A stretch of 64,000 nucleotides of DNA from positions 27,041,286-27,105,285 of the forward strand of contig OU862913.1 in NCBI GenBank assembly GCA_917880885.1. The letters are read 5' to 3'. Both the position numbers and the translations under genes were made by a program. This DNA comes from Limnephilus marmoratus (Eukaryota; Arthropoda; Insecta; Trichoptera; Limnephilidae). The notes beneath the pieces are model-generated. The model was not told where the DNA came from, ran no database searches, and saw only the letters and a program-made list of their open reading frames with translations. Below, in pieces: positions 48,701 through 60,700 of the stretch (positions are counted from its first letter, which is position 1; every line of letters begins with the position of its first letter).

Positions 48701-51700
48701 ACAATTCGACATACTGTTGCGATATTTTCCCACTTCACGCAAAAATAAACTCCATGCTGGAGATAGATTCTATGTTTATTGTAGTGGCTCATATATAATA
48801 CTTTAATAGGGAAAAAAGCATTTCATTGAGCTGCAGATCTTCAAAGTTAAATGTTTAATATTAATTGCTGAATTTTTTGCGTGTGATTTCACTAAATATT
48901 GTTTGACATAAACTTTGTCAATACTAAATCGATTGCAATTTTATAAAATACTAGCTGAACCCGACCACGCTTCGCTGTGTCTTTGTCTGATTTTAATTAT
49001 TTGAGGAGTTAACAAATATTATCTAGCAACTGTGTATTTTTCAAGAAGACACATTGCTTAATTGAATATCTGCTTTGACTATGCTGTAGTGTAGAATATA
49101 AGGGAAGAAAAAAAAACATTCGTAAATTTTTTAAAATTATTTATTTATTCAGACCTTAAAGGCTTTTACAATATCACTTTATTATAGATTAGCACCTATT
49201 AGTGTCAGCAATTTGTAGTTGATCATTTCTGGGTTGCAAAACGATATCGCGAGGATGAAATTCTTCTCCAACCATGACAATTCCCACCTCATTAATTGTT
49301 GGCGCATTATATCGTCTGACATGCTCACTTGCTGGTGTTTGATCAGCACTAATGATAATTTTATGGCTGTTTGATGGCATGAGATCAATTGCATTTTTGA
49401 ACATTCGAATTAAATTATTTTTATCATTTAACATTTTTTTCAACTACTCAACAATATTTCTTTTTACTTTATTAGAGATTTGACAGCGTGCATTCATCTG
49501 ATCATTTTGATCTCCCATGAAATATATTTTCAGAAATTTATGTTGATTGCTGTGAAAAGGAAGCAAAGAGCCAGCTTTGTGGTAAATTTGTCTCTGAATT
49601 TTAAACGTCTGCATAAAATTTTCTGTTATAACGTCAGCGCCAAAGGAAGTCATCTGAAAACCTGAATTGTATTTTCTAATATATTTGAGGAAATGTTTTG
49701 AATCATCAGTAATTCCTTACAACAAATTTATCAGTATGCTATTGGCTGATCAATTTCAGGTAGCTTCACTTTGCCGCTCGCACAACACATTCTTTGAGTT
49801 TCTCCTTTAAATTTCATTGCTTTGCAGTGTGGACAAACTTTATCCATTTTACCGATTTGAACAAACTTACATGAGGTATTGTATTGAATATCTGGTTCGT
49901 ATGAAAAAGCAATTCGATGGTATGAAGCATGGTTATTCAAAAGTTGCACTTGCATTCGTCTTTGGCGTTGATATATTTCTTCTTGACGTTGTTGAGATGA
50001 ATGTGCTGCTCGTCTTCTTCGCGCTTCTACTCGTAAGCTTTTAAGTTTTTCTTCCCGACGATTCGCCAGTTCTTCTGCTCGCCTCTGAATAATTCTAACT
50101 CGAACATGTTCATTATCTTCTAAACGTTCTTGATCAGTGCGGTTTGATCTTCTCTGACGATCTGCGTTTGCGTGTCGAGTACGACAGCCTATATTTGAAC
50201 GTGAGCGAGGCATCCCACGAATGGTGATCAACTTTGAAAAAACTTACACATCAATCAACTGGTCACAGTTACACTTTTTTGACCCTTTGAAAATTTGTCA
50301 TATATAATTCGATTTGTTAATCTGATTTTTTGTAGGTTTTGCAAAGTTACGAACTGACATTCAGTATAATTATGAGTAAATTTAAAATGCACAGAGAAAA
50401 CAGATGAGTGAAAATAGTAATATAATTTGTTAGATATAATTCTACTTTTAAATCCGATTAAATTCTTTTAATTCCTAATTGTAGGTTTCATAAATTTTTG
50501 TAACTTTTAATAAAATTAATAAAATGGCAACACTGTCTAGAACTGTCATTCCGTTTTTTACTATGACAAATTATGAGTCAATTTAAAACGCATAAAATTA
50601 TCCTTTTTCTTTAAAACTTCCAAATAAAAAGTATGTACAAACGCTCTTCTGCTAAAATGCAATGTTCTGTAAAAATTTTGAGTCAATCCATCGATTTCTT
50701 TCCGAGATTAGCGAACGCAAACATACGGAACCTAATTTTTTATATATATAGATATCTTTACAATTTACTGAAGTAGGAATTGACATTTATTAATATCTAG
50801 CTTTTTCCCGCGGCTTCGCTCGCATGGTGTAGGGGGGTTCCCACTCCACCTCCTCCTCCACCTCCCCCCTCCCCTCCCACCTCTCCTCTTCCCTCCCCCC
50901 ATCCCCCCTCCCCCCCTCCCCCCCTCCCCCCTCCCCCATCTCTCCCTCCCGCTTTCAAAATTCAGATTTCAAACCTCGCGTGCCACCAATAGCCATTTTT
51001 TTATACAAATTTCATAATGCCAGAGCTCACCGGAAGTTTTATAAAAACCTTGTCCTGACAATAACGAATACACAAAAAAAACATTATCCAATTTGGTGCA
51101 GTCGTTCGAAAGTTATGCGCTTAGCAACACATTCAGCGATTCATTTTTATATTATAGATTATGCACGGAAGCTAATGTAGTATCATACTGTGACAGCCGG
51201 CTAACTCGAGCGCTCATTCCATACAATTCACAACACAAATAATATTCTATCCAAGACTTCCAACAACTAGTTATTATATCGATGGTTGAAGGCCGACAAA
51301 CACCAAAACTAGGAGAAAAGGCTGTTACGCAATAATAAATACATATTGGTTTGAACATGTCTCACCTGGAACACAATCGGGCAATGGGATGTCCCACCTG
51401 CCATCATTGCGGCATTTCATACTGCCCAGTCTCTGTGTTGGAGAAAGCATATGTCCTTTTTTACAAGCGAATTGTACAGAAGCACCGTAGAGCATATTCC
51501 TCCGGCAAGGGATGCTCTCTACCTCGGGGGAGAAACACGCGTAATCTACGGTGTAGGAGGAGAGCAGAGTGCAGGATTCTGGAAATATAACGCGCAACAT
51601 CATTAGTCAACTAGATAATATACCAGGCATAACAATGACTAGAATGTCGACAATGGCCTCATTTAGGCAGACCGCTTACCGGCTCTGGAAACTGTTCACG

Positions 51701-54700
51701 AGGACCAACGAGACAAAATTATATGTACGTAGCTCTATCCGACCGACTTTCTTCTAGATATGTCCAGAATGAACCATCTTTGGATCAGTACAGATGCACA
51801 CATTACACACATTTCTTCAAACTGTTTCGTGGATGATTTGAAAATTCGGCTCTCTCGAGAGCATTCATTTCTACATTGCCGATGGTTATCTCTGTCACCG
51901 ACAGCGGGATTGGTATATTTATGCCGACAGCATAGATTATTCTATCTCCCAGCTGGCGGGATATGAACATATTTAGCATCAATGAAGCTGCCTTTAAAGA
52001 CAAGATCTATTACTTTTTGCGTAGTTGATATAACTGTTTATTTTTATGTAATTCTCTTTTTCAAATATACTTAACCCCTCCGAAAATTGCCAATATGCAC
52101 TTATAATATCTCAAACGAAATGACATTTTACGAAAACTTTGTGTTATTACCGCTTCACAATTAAAGCTCTATAAATGAAACATTTCTGAACGTAGCCGAA
52201 TAGTAAAAACTGTTTTAGAAAGGTTACAAAATAAGCTTTCAAATTGTTATATTACAAATAAATATTAACATTTGTAAATATTAAAATTTAGAATGCAAAC
52301 ATTAAAAATAGGTAAAAATGACTAACGTGATGTTTTTATGTGAAAACGGTACTAAAATCACAGATTATGTAAACAACAATACTTATGCTATTGCATAAGT
52401 GTGTAATAAACACTTTTGTCACCTCACTTTTTTATCATTTCACATAAAAATATTTAATAAAAATTAACAATGTCGAGCGCCGGTAGTGAATTTGGCAGGA
52501 AAAAAATTATGTCAACTGCACGAATGACAGCATATTCTTGTTATGTATATCTATGGACAACTTGATAGGGATGTACAGCTTGATCCACTATCGACCTTTT
52601 ACTTTTTGTTTTAGGGATGTAACTAAAACAATAACGGAGTTAGAACGATTTCGTAGCTATCGTATTTTTAAAGCATATATCTGCTTAAGTTGCGGACCGG
52701 TTAAGAACGCACCAAAATTAATAATTTTGTAATGTTTTTAAAACAAACATTGAATTGAATTTATATTACATTAATAAGGCGTCTCCTCTTTCAGGAAACG
52801 ATCCGGTCTGATGCTTCATTAACAATAAGAAAGAGTAGGCAATTACTTTTGCCCCAGCGTTTTCCAAAATACATCCCATCCATCAAAATATATTAGATCC
52901 TGAAAAGGTTACCAAACTTAGCTTCGGGGCTGCTTTACTAGCACGATCGGGATAAGAGATATTATGTAGTTTGGGTTGATGGGCGAAATGTTAGCTGTCT
53001 AGGAGCCTCTTAGGATTTTTTTTTATATTAACTTTACAGGTATGGGGGCTCCATTGAAGCCAGAGTTAAGTTATCCTGCAGATACTTTAATAGTACACAA
53101 CTGCTAACCCTGTACAAATCACTTCTGGAGCCCCAAAATACCTGAAAAAAACCCTCGACTCTGTGCAGAAACGGGCAGTCCGTCTGATAGATTCTCCTAA
53201 TTTAACAGACAGATTGCAATCTTTAAAGCACAGGCGTCGGGTGGGAATGCTATCCTTGTTCTACTGGTATTTCAATGGAAGATGGTCCGAGGAATTAGCG
53301 TCACTGATCCCTTCGGCACCGGTGCATAGTCGGGAAATACGTTAAACCGTTAAACGCGTGCCCAACATATGTAGACGGTTGACATTGGTCACATGAGAAC
53401 GGGTCGCTTCTTTGACTCGTTGTTGTGTTCAACAGCTCGGCTGTGGAACAATTTGCCGGCCTTTGTGTTTCCTCCTCACAGCATCTCTTCCTCCGCACTC
53501 CTCCTCAAGACCAGTGTTCACTTCCTCTCCACAAAAAGACCCTCCACACAGCATCTCAGATGACATAGGCCCTGAGAAAAATTATTTTACTCAAGACCTC
53601 CTGTGTGGAGTTAAGGAAAAAAAAACACAGGAGGCCCTGACAAAAATAATTTCCCTGAGGGTCTATGTCATAAGTGAAGTGCTGTGTGGACAGCGCCGGA
53701 TCTGCCATACGTTCAAAAACGTGCAAAAACCTGGCGCCAACTCCGAAGGGGCGCCGTGAGAAAATAAATATTGTATTAAAATTTAGTTATAATATTCCTT
53801 GAATCGTTTAAAAATTACCCATAGTACGAAATTATTATTACGCTCTAGAAACACTTTACAAAGAAACAGAATGCGCACGCATCAGGTTGGTATCAACGGC
53901 TTACGAATTTATAGTCAGTTACAGATTTTTTTTACAAATTCCATATATTTAGTTTAAACGTAAGATCTATTTTTCCATATATCTTTTACAGTCTTTTACA
54001 ATTCAATAACCAATCACAGCGCGGTATTTTTGTTTGTAAGCCGTTGATACCATACGTCAGTATTTAGTGTTTGTTCGCTCAACACAGGGGAAATGCAAGG
54101 TACAAATTTGAGGTTATTTTCTTATTATCACTGCTCACTGTCTCTCGTCGGGATTGCCTGTTGCTAGTCAGAAGCTGTAGATGCTATTCTTGTATTGTAC
54201 GTTGTCATGAGAACGTATTTGTATTTACTTTTTCTAATATTCGCGTTGGGTATATAGGTACATAAACGCAGTAAATCTCAAGAATGTCTAATGGACCTAG
54301 TTCAGCGAAACCACTCGCATTGTCTCGTAACCTATATTTTAAATCATGGTACGGGCACAAACAAACAATTCGTTGTATTATTTTAAAGCATAACTTGCAA
54401 AGAGTTTTTCCTAAAATAATTAAAATAACATCATAATTTTATGTTTACCCAATAGATTCAGAGAGTATAGGGCTCCTGGCGATCCTCTCTTTAAAAAAAA
54501 ACGAGTGTGAGAGCTACCGCCAGGTCACTTGGAAAAGTTACACCTTTATATGTCTTTATATTTGATAAATTAGTGTAAAAAAAAAAAAAATTAAATTAAA
54601 AAAATAAAAATTGAATAAAAAAAATAAAAAAATTGGGGTGAACAAATTTTTAATCAAAATAAAAATGTAGGGGGGGGGGGCGCCATCGGTACCTACGGCA

Positions 54701-57700
54701 CAGGGCGCCAGATTTCGTAGATCCGGCCCTGTGTGTGGAGAGTCTTTTTGAAGAGAGGAAGGAGTGAACATGGGTCTTCAAGAGACCCAAGTTGTAGGAG
54801 AGAGGAAACACAGTGGACAGCAAATTCATTCCACAGCTGAGCTGTTCCACTGATGAACTCAAGAATGAGTCGTAGAAGCGACCCGACCTCACATGTTAGC
54901 AGTTAGGTTAGTTAGGTTAGTTGTTAGGTTAGTTGTTAGTTAGGTGTCGAAGGGATCAATGATGCTAGTTCCCCGGAGCATCTTCCATTGTAATACCGGT
55001 AGAATAAGGACAGCATACCTACCTGACGCCTGTGCTCTAAAGATTGCAATCCGTTTGTCTAAAAGGGGAATCTATCAAACTGACCGTTTCGCACAAAGTC
55101 AAGGGTTTTTTTTTCAGATATTTTGGGACTAAAGACCAGAGGTGACTACCAAATTCAATATTGAGGCATACTTGCGATTTGTGCAGGGTCAGCAGTTGTG
55201 TACTATACCCTGTACGGTACGCCCAGTTTTTGAGAGGCTAACTTGATTCTGGCTTCGATGGAGCCCAGAGTCACTTAGAGTTATGTCAAGCATATTAATG
55301 GAAGGCGTGTTGTGAAGATTGCTTCCATTGAAGGAGACTAGATTGTCATTTCGAACCCTTTTAGCCGTAAACAGACATGATTGGGTCTTTGAAACATTAA
55401 TTCAACTAGGTTCTTTGAGGAAACTCTCTCGAGGTAACCGTCCATTCTTTGCTTCAAAGCCCTCCCGGTTTCTGTTGGGAGTTTGTGCACCCTTGGGCTT
55501 ATTCCAGTACTAATACTAGCACTGTGTCAGACAGCCTAACATCAAACTAAAGGATTTTACGAAACACAATAGAAATAGAAGTCTCTACTTACTGTAGCAT
55601 TTTGGCTGCGCTGACCACTCGTTATTCTCTTCGCACACGGAATAATTTTTGCTTGTACTCAGATGAAAGCGCTTGCCTATACAATAATAAGTTATTATTG
55701 TAAACGTCTCTACGAAAGCTCCCGGTTCAATGGTCTTATTGTAATTTGGAACCACGTACATTCCGTGACGAGGGATCGGCGGCAGGGCACAACCGGAGTC
55801 GGAGCTGTGGAAAATAAAACATGGTATTATTATTCAACTCGATACCATCATACAATGTCCATCTTACCACTGGAGCTATTGTGGTCAAAAATGGACCACT
55901 TTTTTTTACCATTTGTAAAACATTTATTATAATTAGTTAAAACATTTCCATGGCCAATAATTTATTTTAAAACGAAGCAATTAAAATGTTTTATCTATAA
56001 TGATAATAGATATCGCAAATCCAAACTTCGTAGACAATTTTAGAACGATATTAAAAACTAATTTTGAAATTTTTTTTTCACGCCGAATTTTTGATCAGCT
56101 GTTTACGGTAAAAATTAAGTCCCTTTTCCATAGATATACATCTTCATTATCAAATATACCACAGACAACACACAGAAATCGAAAATATTCTATGTTGACT
56201 CGAAAAAATACCCCTCACGGCAATTTCAAAGTAACAAACACGCAGGATTTGCGCGGTTATAAACATTACGATTTTTTTATATATTTTTTATAAATCCTAC
56301 GAATATGAGATGAACGGTAAAATACAGGTTAATTTATTGGCTATATAGCACTATAATAAGTTTTTATGTCTCCATTTTAAAATTCGATGTAATGATTTTT
56401 TTTAATGTTGATGAAAAATTTTAAAAATGATCTCGTGGGAAATCTCGAGCAATCGAGGCAAATATATTTATTTCGCATGCTCGCTCCTGTGGTTAAAATA
56501 ATTGCACAACAGCAAGCGTTGACGTAGAAGATGTGAAACATATGGGATGGGAAAATTAGAAGTTCTTCATCGGACGGCCCAAAAACTTTAAAATTGTTTT
56601 TCAATATTTTGGTCACTGGTGAGGAATGACAAATACAAGATAATCAAACTGATTATCGTGAGATCGGAATTGTAAATTGTTAAGAAAGACCGATCTCACA
56701 ACTTGTTTAGTTGGCTTCTGAATAGATATGAACCATCCTGTAACTGAGAAGGTGAAGTGAACCAAAGATATGCCCAAATTTCGGCCGTGTTTTGACGGTC
56801 GATAAAAAAAAAATCAATATTTCAGCCTTACATTTTTTAAAATAAATGTATTTATATTTTAAGAATTCACAAAAAAATTTTTTAAATATATATATTTCAC
56901 GATGTTATACGCTGTTGAAGTAGAGAGGGAAAAAAAATGTGTCCATCTTGTCACTATTTCAACCCTTCTGGTCATCTGAAAAATAAAAAAAAGTTAGACT
57001 CTTTATCAGTACAAATGCCATTATGGTAGGAACCAACAAAAATGAAAAAAAGCAATTTTCTCGCAAAATGGCGGCTACAAAAAAAATAAATTTTTTCAGC
57101 TATTTTTTGACTTATCAGAATTTTTTAAAGTGGTAAATTTTTTTATTTTTTTGTTGGTTCCTACCATAGAGGGATATATAAAGAAAATTCATGGCAAATT
57201 TCAAGAAAATCGGTCAATTAGAACTTGAGATTTCGTGACACACGTTCCGAAAAAAGTAGTTTTGAGAAAAACGCGGTTAATGGCCTTTAACCAGCCAGCG
57301 GCCGAGAAACAAATTTCGTTGAAATATGTTCTCACAATTGTACAGGGCGGTTAATTATTCTCCGAACCAACTTTTTTAAAATTATAACTCAATATCGATT
57401 TTATTTCATTCGAAAATTGCTTTAATTTATACCTACATCCAAAAATGCTAAAAGACGTGATGATAAAACTAATAAAATTATGTACTTTTTGTAATTAATT
57501 TTTGATCATAAGTATTTATAAAATTTTTCAATAATGTTTAAGCAAAATAAGAATGTAAAAAAAATTCAAAATATATTAGTTTGTAAGACTGTAAATAAAT
57601 AGACAAACTGAACTATTTTCGTCACAAAGCACGTGTGCGGATATTTTATTTTTATTTTTATTTTAACTTTATGAGTAAAACCTCAAATTGTAATATTTAA

Positions 57701-60700
57701 TTAAACGAAGAGAATATAAGCGAAAGTCAGTCGAAAATCTGAGAACAGAAAAATCAGAAAAAGATATTGACACCGCTGGGACTTGAACCCAGGACCTCTT
57801 GCTTTCATATATCACCTCTTGCAATCATACATAAAGATAGTTGCCAATAATATATGCGTTAAGAAAATGAAGATAATGTGGGCGGTTCTTAGTCGAAGTA
57901 TGATACAGTTAAAAATGACCGAATTGGATATCGGCACGGTGGCGCAGTGGTTAGCGCGTTTGCCCGGAAAGCAAGAGGTCCTGGGTTCAAGTCCCAGCGG
58001 TGTCAATATCTTTTTCTGATTTTTCTGTTCTCAGATTTTCGACTGACTTTCGCTTATATTGTCTTCGTTTAATTGGATATTTTTTTAATGATTTCATTTA
58101 AATTAAAATTAAAATTCTGAAACATAGCTTTCCCAGATAACTATTGATTTATTTTACTTCATGATTATATGATTTGAAATGTTTGTTTATTGTTTATTGT
58201 GTGAAAATTTAGCAAATCTGCCTACGACCTGTGGTATAACCTTATTATACTTAAAATAAACGTTTTTTCTCAAAATTTAAAACATACCTTTAACAGATAA
58301 AAGAACAATCTTTCGAAAACAATTTATAATTTTTTGTGGAAAAGAGTCAATATGTCAAAAATTTGATTTAAAAATGTCATATTTCCGGTTTTCTCTGGTT
58401 ATTCCCTCAGAAGTTTTGTTCTATTTAGATTCTAGTTGGATTTCGTATAAACCGGTCCAACTAAATTGGATATAACTTTTAAAATAATTTGAATTTTTGA
58501 AGAAGATATTCTTGAATATCTAAACTATCAAAATATGAAGAATTTTTTTTTTTTTTCTGGACTAGAATACCTTCTTAATTAGTTCCACACAGGAGATCTT
58601 GGGGAAAAAAATCCCTCAGGGGCTCATGTCATCTTTGGGGATACTGTGTGGAGGGTCTTTTTAGGGAAAGTAAGGGGTGGAAGTTTTTGAAAAGGAAAGC
58701 TAAAAGGATTGGAATTGGGGGTCAATGTGTCCGGGAGTGACGGACGTACGAATCTATCTCCCCCACTGCAGCGCAAAGTGATAGGTGGAGATAGTCCTGC
58801 TGGAGAGCAGTCTCCAAATTGATATGACAATACTTGTAGGTTTATGTTTCCCAATGACATGACCAGCGAAGGAACAGGAGTGGGTTTCCCAATGCTATGA
58901 CACTAGTGAATGCAGCTACTAATATCCTTTAAAACTTTAGATGCTTCTTGCAACATGTTTCAGGAATCCTCTTGGTCTCCAACCAAGCCTGTGCAGTAAG
59001 TCTCGGTACAACTACAGGGATTCCCCATTTCCAGTGACATCTCGCACTGTGAATTGGCTCCCTTTTTCAGATATTTTGGCTTTTTTGTGTAGAACAAATT
59101 CATGAAAAATAATAATTTGCTAAAAAAAAAAATTATGATTTTAAAGATTATTTTATTCATTTTGATTTTTAATTTTACGAGTAAAATCTCAAATTAGAAT
59201 TGAATATAGACACCTTAGCTCGGTTGGTAGAGCACTTGCCATGTAAGCTAAGGGTCCTGGGTTTGAGTCCCAGAGGTGCCAATATCTTTTTCTGATTTTT
59301 CTGTCTCCAGATTTTCGATTGAGTTTCACTAACATTGTTATCATTTAATTAAATGCAGGGTGTCCCAAAAGAAAGTTGATATTTAGTGGATCTGTTTAAA
59401 AAAAAGTAAGGGTTCTATCGAAAAAATCTTTATTAAATACTAAAATACACAATTTGGGAATTTATTTCTGAAAAATAATATCGTCCAAATGTAAACCCTC
59501 ACGTTCGCAGCATTCATTTAATCGAAGAGAAAAATTTCTTATGACGGCTCGCCAGGTAGGCTTCGTGATGGCTGCCATTTCGTGACGGATATTTTCTTTT
59601 AATTGCATCAGGGAAGTCGGATTTTTGGCGTACACTTAAGATTTGAGATAACCCCACAGGAAAAAGTTCATAGGGGTTAGGTCAGGACCACGAGGAGGCC
59701 AATTTATGTCACCTCTCCTGGAGATCAATTTGCCAGGGAAAATTTCACGAACTCGTGGCAGAGACGTATTGGACGTATGTAATGTTGCTCCGTCTTGCTG
59801 GAACCATGTTCTTTGGTTATAGCCAGTAAGTTTGTAGGGTGCAGCATTAGGTTTTTGTGCAAAATGCTGTGTAACAACGATCTATGCACATTTAAAGCAC
59901 TTGCGCGCTTCCAAATCGAAAAGTTTGAATCGTCACGAAAAGACTGATAAACACTCTCTACGTTTTCTACCGTTCTCGATGACCTTGGTCGCCCGGATTT
60001 TGGTTTTGCCAGCGTTGTACCGATCTTTTCAAACTTTTTTACCCATTTTCGAATGAGAGGAATGCTTGGTGCATCATTGAATTGATGAAAACCTCAAATA
60101 TTGCAGAATCTTCTACGCGCTACAGTCGCCGAATCACAATTTTTGTAAAACTCACGCACGCACAATGCGCGGTCGCTCCCGAGAAATGCTTCATAGCGAC
60201 TAAATTCCCAAGAGTCAGACTACTGATTGACATTGACATACGATATGACATAGGAAAAGTTACGTTCACACAGAAAGCAAAACAAATATCAACTTTCTTT
60301 TGGGACACCCTGTATTATAATTTGAGATTTTACTCATAAAGTAAAAATATTATAATTTGAGATTTTACTCATAAAGTAAAAATATTATAATTTGAGATTT
60401 TACTCATAAAGTAAAAATATTATAATTTGAGATTTTACTCATAAAGTAAAAACATATGTAAATATTCATCCTAGACTTGCAGAAAAGTCAATAGATGTTG
60501 CGTATTAAAAATAAAATGGAAAAAAAAATATCCAGACACTATCTAGATAGCATTTAGTTCGAGTTGAATCTTGCAATCATAATATATAAAGAAAGCAGCC
60601 AATAATATGTGCGTTAAGAAAATGAAGATAATGTTGGTAGTTCTTAGTCGAAGCATGATACAGTTAAAGGCGACCGAATTGAATATAGACACCTTCGCTC

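Noticed and set aside
49817..50044. Plus-strand frame opposite the Helitron Rep fragment
   Set aside because: Shadow of the minus-strand Rep coding sequence.
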